A DNA stretch of 64,000 nt from Xanthocytophaga flava (GTDB taxonomy: Bacteria > Bacteroidota > Bacteroidia > Cytophagales > 172606-1), in the NCBI GenBank assembly GCA_030068525.1, contig JASJOS010000006.1:372001-436000 (forward strand), written 5' to 3'. Within the stretch, counting starts at the first letter, position 1. Each line of letters begins with the position of its first letter. Below, one piece after another: positions 1 through 8,182 of this stretch. The notes under the pieces were generated by a model. The model ran no database searches. It worked only from the letters and a program-made list of their open reading frames with translations, and had not been told where the DNA came from. Made by a program: the position numbers and the translations under genes.

Positions 1-415
1 TGGTTTCAAACCGTTTCTTATCTGCATAATTTCCGGGATTGATACGTACCTTTTCTACCAGTCGGGCGGCTAATTCCGCAGCATTGGGTGTAAAGTGAAT
101 ATCTGCAACTAAAGGCACTGTGTATCCACGCAAACGAAGTTCACGTCGTATATTACCTAGATTTTCTGCCTCTTTAATACTGGGTGCTGTAATCCGGACA
201 TATTCACAACCAGATTCAATCATTCGTATCGTCTGTTCTACAGAACCCATTGTATCCATTGTATCAATAGTAGTCATAGATTGTACACGAATAGGATAAT
301 CGCTACCCATTGGCACATCTCCAATATTGACAGTGATAGTTTTGCGACGTTTATATTCTGTCAATGATTCGCAATACGAAGGATTAAGTATGATATGATT
401 TTGCTGTGATGTCAT
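1..415 (-). CDS. ispG: 4-hydroxy-3-methylbut-2-enyl diphosphate synthase (IspG/GcpE), N-terminal part, cut by window edge
   Basis: This is the first 138 residues of IspG, the iron-sulfur enzyme of the MEP isoprenoid pathway that reductively opens methylerythritol cyclodiphosphate. Translating the minus strand from the ATG at 415 gives the IspG N-terminus: the substrate-site stretch VQSMTTIDTMDT, then GCEYVRITAPS, then VPLVADIHF, and VRINPGNYAD near the edge. The C-terminal 4Fe-4S cysteines lie outside the window. The start is the first in-frame ATG before the conserved region, preceded by a short AT-rich leader. The divergence from the next gene is small, since both genes are on the minus strand. 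Family assignment is confident; the rest of the gene cannot be judged. Confidence 0.93.
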   Translation of the reverse strand, partial: MTSQQNHIILNPSYCESLTEYKRRKTITVNIGDVPMGSDYPIRVQSMTTIDTMDTMGSVEQTIRMIESGCEYVRITAPSIKEAENLGNIRRELRLRGYTVPLVADIHFTPNAAELAARLVEKVRINPGNYADKKRFET

Positions 416-508
416 AGATTATTGAAAATAGTCACACAAAAATACATAGGTTTTGTGTAAGTGCAGATACTTTTGTAAAACGAGTTTACCATTCAAAATG
501 TTCAGAAC

Positions 509-1219
509 TTAATTAATATCTCCCAGTTGAGGGCGAAGTACTATTTCTTCCACTACCGTATTTTTAGACAGGCAATGAGTGCTATATATTGCTTCTGCCA
601 CATCTTCGGATTTCATAAATCGATCTGGTGGGAGTGTAGTTCCTTCCCAACTGGCTGTAAGAGTGGCTCCTGGTAGTACTGCTGTAACGCGTATCCCTTT
701 ATCTTTTAATTCTTCACGTAATACTTTGGTCATGCCATACAACGCAAACTTACTGATGCTGTAGGAACCTCCATTGGGGTAAGCAATGATACTGGCGATA
801 GAGCACATAGTGAAAATATGTCCGTCCTGTCGTTTGATCATTGACGGAAGTAAGGCTCTGCTCAGATAATAGGCAGAGTAAAGATTGGCATCTATCTGAG
901 ATTCCAAGGCTCCTTCTGGTTCATTGTAAACTTGTCCCGGTACAAAAAAGCCACTGTTATTAACCAGTACATCCACAGGACGGTTTAACCAGTTAATAAA
1001 GTCTGCAAATTGTAGAACCTGTTCCTTTTTTGACAAATCTGCACATTGCCAGAATAATTCACTTTGCGTAAAAGTAGATTCAAACTCTTGTTGTAAGGAT
1101 AACAAATCTTTTTTTGTACGTGCACATGTAATTATATCAAAACCATTGGCTGCAAACTTCCAAACAATGGCTTTTCCAATACCTTTTGTGCCCCCTGTTA
1201 CAATTAATAATCTATTCAT
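509..1219 (-). CDS. SDR family NAD(P)-dependent oxidoreductase
   Basis: Classical short-chain dehydrogenase of 236 residues. The N-terminal Rossmann glycine motif TGGTKGIG is at residues 8-15, NNSG follows the fourth strand, and the catalytic S...YSISK (Tyr and Lys four apart) is near residues 140-157. A PGATLTASW stretch after the active site is typical of the family. The substrate cannot be read from sequence. The length is close to the minimum for the family, with no extra domains. It lies just upstream of ispG on the same strand, but the gap of about 90 bases does not prove an operon. One of four SDR genes in this window. Confidence 0.9.
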   Translation of the reverse strand: MNRLLIVTGGTKGIGKAIVWKFAANGFDIITCARTKKDLLSLQQEFESTFTQSELFWQCADLSKKEQVLQFADFINWLNRPVDVLVNNSGFFVPGQVYNEPEGALESQIDANLYSAYYLSRALLPSMIKRQDGHIFTMCSIASIIAYPNGGSYSISKFALYGMTKVLREELKDKGIRVTAVLPGATLTASWEGTTLPPDRFMKSEDVAEAIYSTHCLSKNTVVEEIVLRPQLGDIN

Positions 1220-1511
1220 AAAGTAAGAATATACCTATTTTAGGATCAGTACCCCAAAGATAGAATATAAAAATGCATAATCCGTTGTTGTAGTGGTTCA
1301 GTTATGCTTTGGTTTTCTTATTTTCTCTTTATTCCTTTGCTCTTGCATTTTATAAAGCAGAACCAGGAACAAAATAAAGGGTAAAAATTGTACTTTAGTT
1401 GCCGGAAGGTAAAGTATAAGTAACTAATTTAACTCTTGAGGTATTTTCATCAGAGTAATTTTTTCAATTTTACGTATCAATCATTTTTATTATTTCAAGA
1501 AACAGGTAGTT

Positions 1512-2249
1512 ATGTATCTTCTCTCTCAATTTGGTAAGTATTGTTTGTTTATTGCTTCCATGTTTAGGAATCGTGAAAAATTCGGAGTATATGTTTCCCG
1601 AATACTGGATGAGTGTATGTTGATTGGAATTGATTCCATTTTTATTGTGGTAATTGTTTCCACATTTATAGGGGCAGTAACTGCATTGCAAACAGTATAC
1701 AATCTGGTAAGTCCATTGATTCCTCTTACCATTGTGGGAGTACTAGTTCGGGATACTACTATTCTGGAATTGGCCTCCACCGTTATATGTATAGTTTTAT
1801 GTGGAAAAGTTGGCTCCAACATCGCTGGTGGTTTAGGTACCATGCGTATTACCGAACAGATTGATGCCTTAGAGGTAATGGGAATTAATTCGGCCAGTTA
1901 TCTGGTTTTACCAAAAATTATTGCTGCGTTGATCACATTCCCAATGTTGGTAATACTGGCTTCTTTTCTTTCCATCTATGGGGGTTATCTATCCAGCACT
2001 TTATCCGGATTAGTTACTAAGTCAGACTATATTTATGGTATCCGATCAGATTTTAATCCGGGTAACGTACGTTTTTCTTTAGTCAAATCATTTGTATTTG
2101 CCTTTCTGATTTCTTCTATTTCTGCTTTTCAAGGTTATTATACCAGAGGTGGTGCATTGGAAGTTGGACAGTCCAGTACTAAGGCTGTGACTAATAGCTG
2201 TATTGCTGTTCTGCTGGCAGATTATCTGCTTGCTCAATTACTATTATAA
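1512..2249 (+). CDS. mlaE: MlaE-family ABC transporter permease (lipid/organic solvent transport)
   Basis: Integral inner-membrane permease of the MlaE/YrbE family, 245 residues, with about five hydrophobic segments. The family landmarks are present: an amphipathic N-terminus, FIGAVTALQT in the first long helix, the LCGKVGSNIAGGLGTMRITEQIDALEVMG coupling region (residues about 97-125, the EQIDAL motif contacts the ATPase), and a final ALEVGQSSTKAV stretch. In other bacteria this permease works with MlaF (ATPase) and an MCE-domain lipid shuttle to move phospholipids between membranes. The ATPase gene follows 55 bases downstream, so the two are very probably one operon. No MCE gene is in the neighbourhood visible here. 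Confidence 0.9.
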   Translation: MYLLSQFGKYCLFIASMFRNREKFGVYVSRILDECMLIGIDSIFIVVIVSTFIGAVTALQTVYNLVSPLIPLTIVGVLVRDTTILELASTVICIVLCGKVGSNIAGGLGTMRITEQIDALEVMGINSASYLVLPKIIAALITFPMLVILASFLSIYGGYLSSTLSGLVTKSDYIYGIRSDFNPGNVRFSLVKSFVFAFLISSISAFQGYYTRGGALEVGQSSTKAVTNSCIAVLLADYLLAQLLL

Positions 2250-2304
2250 GCAGGTTTGAGAAAATATTTTTATGAGGTTATTCAAAACTATACTTTAAAG
2301 ATAA

Positions 2305-3069
2305 ATGATTGAAGTTGTTGATGTATCCAAGACATTTGGGGATAAAGTTGTACTAGATGGTATTAATGCCCGGTTTGATGATAGTAATACAAGTCTGATT
2401 ATCGGACAAAGTGGTCATGGAAAATCTGTATTACTCAAATGTATTGTGGGACTTATTCAGCCAGACAAAGGGAAAGTGTTGTATGATGGACGGGATTTTA
2501 TCAGTGGAGATGATGATACCAAGCGGGAAATTCGAAGAGAGATAGGCATGTTATTTCAGGGCAATGCTTTGTTTGACTCAAAAGATGTGGAAGGCAATGT
2601 GATGTTTCCGCTGGATATGCTTACCTCAATGTCCAGAGAAGAAAAGCTGGAGCGGGTCAATTTTTGTCTGAAGCGGGTAGGGCTGGAAAATGTGAATAAA
2701 CGTATGCCTTCGGAAATTAGTGGAGGTATGCAGAAGCGTGTAGGGATTGCAAGAGCTATTGTCTTAAATCCAAAATATTTATTTTGTGATGAACCCAATT
2801 CCGGTTTGGACCCTCTCACTGCCATAAAGATCGATGAACTGATAGGTGAGATAACGGACGAGTACAAGATAACGACCATTGTGGTAACACATGATATGAA
2901 TTCGGTAATGACTATTGGGGAGTATATTTTGTATATCCATCGGGGTCGAAAACTCTGGCAGGGAACCAGTCAGACTATTACAGATACTACGTCACCGGAA
3001 TTGCAGGAATTTATTTTTGCCAACCGATTATTGCGAGATGCCAATAACCAAAGAGCAAAAACCTCCTGA
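2305..3069 (+). CDS. mlaF: MlaF-like ABC transporter ATP-binding protein
   Basis: Cytoplasmic ABC ATPase of 254 residues, the motor for the permease encoded just upstream. Walker A reads GQSGHGKSV (about residues 35-43), the Q-loop is LFQGNALFDS, the signature is ISGGMQKRVGIARA in place of the usual LSGGQ, and Walker B is YLFCDEPNSGLDP followed by a VVTHD switch histidine. The SGGM signature and the GLDP tail are typical of the Mla/Ttg2A type. The stop codon sits inside the loop of an intrinsic terminator, so transcription probably ends here and the MATE gene downstream is a separate unit. Confidence 0.92.
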   Translation: MIEVVDVSKTFGDKVVLDGINARFDDSNTSLIIGQSGHGKSVLLKCIVGLIQPDKGKVLYDGRDFISGDDDTKREIRREIGMLFQGNALFDSKDVEGNVMFPLDMLTSMSREEKLERVNFCLKRVGLENVNKRMPSEISGGMQKRVGIARAIVLNPKYLFCDEPNSGLDPLTAIKIDELIGEITDEYKITTIVVTHDMNSVMTIGEYILYIHRGRKLWQGTSQTITDTTSPELQEFIFANRLLRDANNQRAKTS

Positions 3070-3083
3070 TTGGAGGTTTTTTT
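3057..3083 (+). terminator. intrinsic terminator of the mlaE-mlaF unit
   Basis: A ten-base stem (AAAAACCTCC at 3057-3066 pairing with GGAGGTTTTT at 3072-3081) has a five-base loop that contains the mlaF stop codon, and a T-rich tract follows. The overlap of stop codon and hairpin makes a compact 3' end. Confidence 0.85.
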
Positions 3084-3106
3084 CTTTTAGAATAAAGCTA
3101 TAAACT

Positions 3107-4480
3107 ATGAATTTGACTACTTACCGTAAAGAACTTAAAGAAACAATCTATTTAGGAGTACCCATTATTATAGGACAATTAGGGAATGTATTGATGGGAG
3201 TAGGGGATACTATTCAGGTTGGACGATTGGGAGCTTCCCCGGTTGCTGCTTCAGGATTTGCCAACTCCGTGTTCTGGCTTATTTCAATTATAGGGATTGG
3301 TTCATTAATGGTAGTAGGCCCACAGACGGCTACCGCAAAAGCCCAGGGTAATTATGCTGAATGCAGACGTATCCTATTATCTGGATTATATGTGGGTTTC
3401 TTCTGGGGAATTGTTGTGGCTGGACTATTCCTTCTTGTATCACAACATTTTGAATTGTTCAATCAAAAGCCAGATGTACAGGCATTAGCTACAGACTACA
3501 GTTTCTATGTAGCGTTTTCTGCCATTCCTTTGATGGTATATGCTGCTTTGCGTCAGTTCACAGATGGACTTTCCTTTACACGGGTTACTATGATTATTAC
3601 CCTATTGGGAACAGTACTGGACATTTTTCTGAACTGGGTGTTTATTAATGGTAAACTGGGAGTACCAGCCATGGGCTTGAATGGGGCTGGGATTACAACC
3701 ATAATCTCCAGAACTGTTATGGCTATAGGACTTGGTGTATATATTGTAAAGGATAACATTTTTAAACCCTTTATCTCGGTACAGTCTGAAAATTCGTTGA
3801 TACCCTTACTGGTCAAACTGATACGCTTAGGATTACCGGGTGGATTACAGTTGTTTTTCGAAATAGCTGCTTTTTCATCTGCTACTTTTTTTGCGGGTTG
3901 GTTAGGTACATTGCAACAGGCTGCACATAGTATTGCACTCAATATGGCATCTGTTACGTATATGGTGGCAGCCGGATTATCCTCAGCAGGTGCAATCAGA
4001 GTAGGGCAGGCTGTTGGACTTCGGGACCGGCATAAAATTATCCGTGCAGGAGCTATTACTGTATTTCTAGTTATTTTATTTATGGGTACAGCCTGTCTGA
4101 CTTTTTTGGTACTGGCTCGTTTCCTAACTTCATTGTATACAGATGATGTGGCATTGATGACCATCACTACTTCGTTGGTTATCATTGCAGGATTCTTCCA
4201 GCTTTCTGATGGACTTCAGGTAACAGGATTAGGTATACTACGTGGAATTTCAGATGTAAATATTCCAACTTATATCACATTGGTTGCCTACTGGATTGTT
4301 GGATTACCTATGGCATATGTATTTGCTTTTGTCTTGAAACTGGATATCCAGGGAGTTTGGTACGGCCTTTTTCTGGGGTTAACTACTTCTGCCTTGCTTT
4401 TACTCACACGTTTTTACAAACTAACATCCACAGCAGATTTTGAGTTTAAATCTGTACCTCAGGAAATACTACATGGATAG
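3107..4480 (+). CDS. MATE family efflux transporter
   Basis: Inner-membrane exporter of 457 residues with about twelve hydrophobic segments arranged as two MatE halves. The N-terminal half opens with VPIIIGQLGNVLMGVGDTIQVGRLG, the classic first-helix pattern with the Gln/Gly-rich turn. The second half starts near residue 235 with LGLPGGLQLFFEIAAFSSATFFAGWLG. These pumps use sodium or proton gradients to expel cationic drugs or metabolites; the substrate here is unknown. It begins 37 bases after the mlaF terminator and has no obvious partner genes. The length is normal for the NorM-like branch. Confidence 0.92.
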   Translation: MNLTTYRKELKETIYLGVPIIIGQLGNVLMGVGDTIQVGRLGASPVAASGFANSVFWLISIIGIGSLMVVGPQTATAKAQGNYAECRRILLSGLYVGFFWGIVVAGLFLLVSQHFELFNQKPDVQALATDYSFYVAFSAIPLMVYAALRQFTDGLSFTRVTMIITLLGTVLDIFLNWVFINGKLGVPAMGLNGAGITTIISRTVMAIGLGVYIVKDNIFKPFISVQSENSLIPLLVKLIRLGLPGGLQLFFEIAAFSSATFFAGWLGTLQQAAHSIALNMASVTYMVAAGLSSAGAIRVGQAVGLRDRHKIIRAGAITVFLVILFMGTACLTFLVLARFLTSLYTDDVALMTITTSLVIIAGFFQLSDGLQVTGLGILRGISDVNIPTYITLVAYWIVGLPMAYVFAFVLKLDIQGVWYGLFLGLTTSALLLLTRFYKLTSTADFEFKSVPQEILHG

Positions 4481-4624
4481 AAGTATAGGTCTATTTTAAA
4501 GATAATTATTGCATATTGAACACTTTTTGTGTTCATTCGGGTATTGATTTTCTGAACCATTTAGTGTAGGAGCAGGTTTACCAAGTAGTATATATTCATT
4601 TCTCCTTCCCAATCCTTTTGTGAT

Positions 4625-4801
4625 ATGAGTCGTTTAAAGCATTTGCTGGATCTAAGCCCTGTGGTATCTTACTGGTTTCGTAAGAAAGATCCAAATAATC
4701 GCCCAAACTTTAATCTTCGCATGATGCATGGTATTAACAAGATTTCTATGATCATGTTTTTGTTGGGCTTAATCTTTATGATTGTTAAAAAGTTTCTGTA
4801 A
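4625..4801 (+). CDS. small membrane-anchored protein, 58 residues (DUF6728-like)
   Basis: A short ORF starts at the ATG at 4625 and ends at TAA 4799-4801. Its N-terminal half is basic and polar (MSRLKHLLDLSPVVSYWFRK, then PNNRPNFNLRMMHGINK), and it ends with one hydrophobic helix (SMIMFLLGLIFMIVKKFL). It resembles a family of tiny Bacteroidota proteins that I recall as DUF6728; the recollection is not certain. The polar half would face the cytoplasm under the positive-inside rule. It sits 48 bases upstream of the YjbR-like gene on the same strand. No function is known to me. Confidence 0.7.
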   Translation: MSRLKHLLDLSPVVSYWFRKKDPNNRPNFNLRMMHGINKISMIMFLLGLIFMIVKKFL

Positions 4802-4849
4802 CAGATAGATCTTTAGTCTTGGCTGTCCTTCTTCTGTAATTTTCAGGTT

Positions 4850-5209
4850 ATGAATCTTGAGTCTTTTCGTGAGTATTGTCTTTCTAAAAAAGGAGTGACC
4901 GAGTCTTTACCTTTTGGTGAAGGTACTCTGGTGTTTAAAGTAATGGATAAGGTATTTGCTTTAACTGGATTTGATAGCCAACCTTTATCTTTTAATATCA
5001 AATGTGATCCTGAAAAGGCAATAGAATTACGGGAACAACATAGTTGTGTATTACCCGGATATCATATGAATAAAAAACACTGGAATACAATTATAGCTGA
5101 CGGATCAGTGAAAGACCAGTTATTGCAGGAATGGATTGACCATTCTTATGAACTGGTTGTAAAAGCTTTGACAAGAGCCAAAAAGGAGGAACTTGCTGCA
5201 GTTGAATGA
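4850..5209 (+). CDS. MmcQ/YjbR family protein
   Basis: A 119-residue single-domain protein of the YjbR/CyaY-like fold. Recognisable features are the N-terminal LESFREYCLSKKGVTESLPFGE, the central strand KVMDKVFALTGFD, then FNIKCDPEKAIELRE, and YHMNKKHWNTI followed by a C-terminal helix with LVVKAL. The family has a double-wing DNA-binding-like fold, but its role is not established; annotation as DNA-binding comes from structure, not from known targets. It is convergent with the small minus-strand gene that follows 10 bases later. Confidence 0.88.
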   Translation: MNLESFREYCLSKKGVTESLPFGEGTLVFKVMDKVFALTGFDSQPLSFNIKCDPEKAIELREQHSCVLPGYHMNKKHWNTIIADGSVKDQLLQEWIDHSYELVVKALTRAKKEELAAVE

Positions 5210-5219
5210 GATAAAAGTA

Positions 5220-5522
5220 TTAATGGGCTACATGTTTTGATACATGGATTTTGCTTGAATCGCTTTCTGTTGAATGAGAAATATGATGTTTAGGATGCTT
5301 TGGTTTTTTATCTTCTACAAATAACATTTTCTCATGTAATACATTGATAAAGCGATGATACATTCCTGGCTTATACTGTTTTAATTCTCTGTTTGTTGTA
5401 AGCATATGACGGTCAGTTGTATTGACAAAAAGAACACTGACTAAAAAATAAATAAACAGGAATACAAATGAAGGCCCTAATACCAGTAGCAGCTTTATTT
5501 GTCTTTTGGAAAAACTTTTCAT
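5220..5522 (-). CDS. hypothetical single-pass membrane protein, 100 residues
   Basis: The ORF is open back to 5612, but the ATG at 5522 (MKSFSKRQIKLLLVLG) is the better start: the longer form would overlap the degP stop and run through the degP terminator. The protein has a basic N-terminus, one strong transmembrane helix (LLLVLGPSFVFLFIYFLVSVLF, residues about 12-33), then a soluble tail ending in a His/Lys/Ser-rich stretch (KKPKHPKHHISHSTESDSS). The tail would lie in the periplasm if the N-terminus is inside. I do not recognise the family. It is downstream of degP but separated from it by a terminator. Confidence 0.65.
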   Translation of the reverse strand: MKSFSKRQIKLLLVLGPSFVFLFIYFLVSVLFVNTTDRHMLTTNRELKQYKPGMYHRFINVLHEKMLFVEDKKPKHPKHHISHSTESDSSKIHVSKHVAH

Positions 5523-5536
5523 AGAAGTATGGATTC

Positions 5537-5573
5537 TAAAAACAAAGCCTCTGTTGTTTCCAGCAGAGGCTTT
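5537..5573 (-). terminator. intrinsic terminator downstream of degP
   Basis: AAAGCCTCTG at 5544-5553 pairs with CAGAGGCTTT at 5564-5573 around a ten-base loop. On the minus strand the stem is followed by a run of U (complement of 5538-5542). It supports the later start of the small gene that follows. Confidence 0.8.
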
Positions 5574-5595
5574 AAAATTACAAATAAAATTCGGA

Positions 5596-7101
5596 TTATT
5601 TTTCAAATCCATAAATAAGCTTTTGTGAACTATTCGGATATTTTCCCATCAGATTGACCATATCATCTGACTGGTTAATAGCTTTTAATAGTTCATCTAC
5701 ATTTTTAACAGGCTGATTGTTCACTTTCATAATAATAAAACCTGGACGAACACCTGCTTCACGAAGTTTACCAGTATAAATGGAAGAAACTTTTACACCA
5801 AATTCAACTCCTGCCTTCTTCTTATCCTCTGCTGATAAATTGGCAAATTCAACTCCAAGAGATTCCACAGCTTCACTACGCTCTCTTTTTACGATTGCTG
5901 CGTTATTGGATAGACCTTTCAATGTAACCTTTACAGCGGTCTCACTACCTTTGCGGTTAACTAAAACATTGATCACATCTCCAGGACGATGACGAGCAAT
6001 CTTTTCTTTGATATCAGCAATAGTTCCGATTGAACTCTCATCAATTTTAAGAATCACATCATTTTCTTTCAGACCAGATGAAGCCGCAGAACCACCTGCA
6101 ATCAAGCTATCAAGGAATACACCAGATTGAACCTTCAGACCATTTTTCTCAATAGCTTCTTTGTCTACCTGACCCAGTACTACTCCTAAGTAAGCTTGTT
6201 GTACAGAACCATATTTCAGGATATCTTCTACTACCTTACTTACCAGGTTAGCTGGAATAGCAAATCCATAACCAGCATAGCTACCTGTAGGAGAGGCAAT
6301 AGCTGTGTTGATACCAATAAGGTCTCCGTTCAGATTAACCAGAGCCCCACCACTGTTACCAGGGTTAATAGCTGCGTCAGTCTGAATGAAAGATTCTACA
6401 GGAACACGGTTTGCCGCATCTCCTTGTAAGATACCAATGCTACGACCTTTTGCACTCACAATACCTGCTGTTACAGTAGATTCCAGTTGTAATGGGAATC
6501 CAACCGCCATTGCCCATGAGCCGATCTTAACATTGTCAGAGTTGGCAAAGGCTAGTTTAGGAAGGTTGTTTGCAGAGATTTTAATAAGTGCAAGATCTGT
6601 ATTTGGATCTGTACCAATCACTTTCGCTTTGAAGGAACGTTTGTCACTCAGGAAAACCTCCAGTTCATCTGCATTTTCAACTACGTGGTTGTTTGTTACA
6701 ATGTAACCGTCTGAACTGATAATTACGCCAGAACCAGATGCTTTTTGAGGTCCTTGTGGACGCATTTCGAAATCACGGAAACGGCGGCCAAAGAATTGTT
6801 CAAATGGATCCATACCTTCCTGATCTTCTCTCTCTCCACGAGAAGCTACCTGACTACCAACAGTAGAACGGATGTTTACAACCGCAGGAACAACCGCTTC
6901 TGCTGCTGCCGAAAAGTCTCCCTGTGGATTTTCATTACCAGAAACAACAGATGCATTATGATAGAAATCAGCTGCTTTCTCAATAAATACAGGTTTGTTT
7001 TCTCCACGATTAAAGCAGGCAAAACCGCCCAATGTTAACATGCTGCCAAGTATGGCAGCAACAAAGATTTTTGCATATTCTGCACTCAACAACTTTTTCA
7101 T
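5596..7101 (-). CDS. degP: Do/HtrA family periplasmic serine endopeptidase
   Basis: DegP-type protease/chaperone that degrades misfolded envelope proteins. It has 501 residues, with an N-terminal hydrophobic segment (FVAAILGSMLTLGGFACF, residues 13-30) serving as signal or anchor. The trypsin-like domain carries the triad His139 (TNNHVV), Asp169 (NTDLALIKI) and Ser250 (GNSGGALV). A first PDZ domain starts near residue 295 (AYLGVVLG...), and a second degenerate PDZ lies near 410-490 (VESLGVEF... GFIIMKVNNQPV). This order is the normal Do architecture. A regulatory LA-like loop rich in acidic and Arg residues (about 88-115) precedes the core. It is transcribed alone, ending at the hairpin at 5544-5573. 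Confidence 0.94.
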   Translation of the reverse strand: MKKLLSAEYAKIFVAAILGSMLTLGGFACFNRGENKPVFIEKAADFYHNASVVSGNENPQGDFSAAAEAVVPAVVNIRSTVGSQVASRGEREDQEGMDPFEQFFGRRFRDFEMRPQGPQKASGSGVIISSDGYIVTNNHVVENADELEVFLSDKRSFKAKVIGTDPNTDLALIKISANNLPKLAFANSDNVKIGSWAMAVGFPLQLESTVTAGIVSAKGRSIGILQGDAANRVPVESFIQTDAAINPGNSGGALVNLNGDLIGINTAIASPTGSYAGYGFAIPANLVSKVVEDILKYGSVQQAYLGVVLGQVDKEAIEKNGLKVQSGVFLDSLIAGGSAASSGLKENDVILKIDESSIGTIADIKEKIARHRPGDVINVLVNRKGSETAVKVTLKGLSNNAAIVKRERSEAVESLGVEFANLSAEDKKKAGVEFGVKVSSIYTGKLREAGVRPGFIIMKVNNQPVKNVDELLKAINQSDDMVNLMGKYPNSSQKLIYGFEK

Positions 7102-7426
7102 ACTTCGGGATTTTTAGACTATTTGAGTTTTGTTAAATAATGTTTTTTGCTGCTATAATAACAAATTTCATGCGTGTCGGATTGCGTTGTCAGTGTTTTT
7201 TAACACAATTTAACTAAGCTTAACAATTATTTAGAACTAAGGTTTTGTGATTGGGTTTCAATTGCAATTATTATAAAAATTAACTAAAAAACTATGCTAT
7301 ATGTTGTCTTAAATGATTGCAATTGTGACAAGTGGTAATTAATGCTATTTAAACTATCCGAGTCTTAACATAGAAAAACCTTATGAAGATTATCTTCATA
7401 AGGTTTTGACTGGAAGCAAAGCTTGA
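7102..7426. other. intergenic region between degP and hsp20
   Basis: No gene is seen. The left part must contain the degP promoter (minus strand) and is very AT-rich. The right end holds the hsp20 terminator, listed separately. A TTGCAATT-type motif occurs twice (about 7262 and 7317), without a clear meaning. Confidence 0.5.
7375..7407 (-). terminator. intrinsic terminator of hsp20
   Basis: A 15-bp perfect stem, 7375-7389 pairing with 7393-7407 (AAAACCTTATGAAGA and its complement), with a three-base loop. Both flanks are A/T runs, so it could act in both directions, but only hsp20 reads into it. Confidence 0.85.
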
Positions 7427-7855
7427 TTATTTAATAGCAATAGATTTAGGTTTTACTTCTTCTGCCTTTGGTACGACTACTACCAGAACACCATTTTCAT
7501 ATGTAGCTTCGATATTTTCTGCGTTCACATTTTCTGGTAAAGTGAAAGATCTTTTGAAAGAAGAATAGTTGAATTCTTTACGTGTCCATTTTCCGTTTTC
7601 TTCTTTCTTTTCTTCTTTTTGCTCAGAAGAAATTGTCAATACACGACCATCCAAATTGATATTGAAATTTTCTTTTTGTTGTCCAGGTGCCGCTACTTCC
7701 AATGTGTATCCTGTTTCATTTTCATGAACGTTTACAGCTGGAATGTTTGAGCGATAATCTTGTCCTACAGAAGTGTTGAAATCATTTAATAATTCGTTCA
7801 AAAGGTTTCTGTAAGGGAAAACACTGGATGGTTGGTTGAATCTAACGAGTGCCAT
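7427..7855 (-). CDS. Hsp20/alpha-crystallin family small heat-shock protein
   Basis: ATP-independent holdase chaperone of 142 residues. A short N-terminal arm (residues 1-35) precedes the alpha-crystallin domain, which runs from IPAVNVHENETGYTLEVAAPG through FNINLDGRVLTISSEQ to YENGVLVVVVPKAE. The arm ends at FNTSVGQDY. The C-terminal tail carries the short KSIAIK motif (I-x-I), the anchor used for oligomer assembly. It is monocistronic, with a terminator after it and a repeat-bearing leader upstream (about 7990-8055) that may regulate it. Confidence 0.93.
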   Translation of the reverse strand: MALVRFNQPSSVFPYRNLLNELLNDFNTSVGQDYRSNIPAVNVHENETGYTLEVAAPGQQKENFNINLDGRVLTISSEQKEEKKEENGKWTRKEFNYSSFKRSFTLPENVNAENIEATYENGVLVVVVPKAEEVKPKSIAIK

Positions 7856-7988
7856 AGTTTTACTAGTTTTAAGTTATTTAGTTGAATGTTTTTCGTTTTG
7901 TGTACCTTTTGTAATCAGGTACGCTATGAGTTATTCAACTTATGTACCAACCAGAAAAAATGATAATTTTTAACAGTTTGGGAAATAT

Positions 7989-8051
7989 TTTAATGACAAA
8001 AAGTCTTATATTGCGTCTTTTATGTCTTTTTTTAATGACATAATGTCTTTT
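7989..8051. promoter_or_regulatory. paired repeat TTAATGACAnnnnGTCTT upstream of hsp20
   Basis: The motif TTTTAATGACAAAAAGTCTT at 7989-8008 recurs as TTTAATGACATAATGTCTT near 8031-8049. Each copy is itself a partial inverted repeat (GAC...GTC; GACAT-A-ATGTC). Between them are further GTCTTTT units. The copies lie 130-195 bases upstream of hsp20 and could be binding sites for a heat-shock or stress regulator. This is inference from repetition only. Confidence 0.35.
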
Positions 8052-8103
8052 TTTTCTTTGTTTAGCTCGCACAAGTTTGGGCGTTAAGGTCCCTGGATAA
8101 AGA

Positions 8104-8134
8104 AACAGCCTGAAGTATGGTTCTTCAGGCTGTT
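8104..8134 (-). terminator. intrinsic terminator downstream of the SDR gene
   Basis: AACAGCCTGAAG at 8104-8115 pairs perfectly with CTTCAGGCTGTT at 8123-8134 around a seven-base loop. It lies just beyond the 3' end of the minus-strand SDR gene. Confidence 0.8.
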
Positions 8135-8182
8135 CCTTTATTTGGGTTATTCGTTTATAACTATAAACTTGTTGCTTATATT

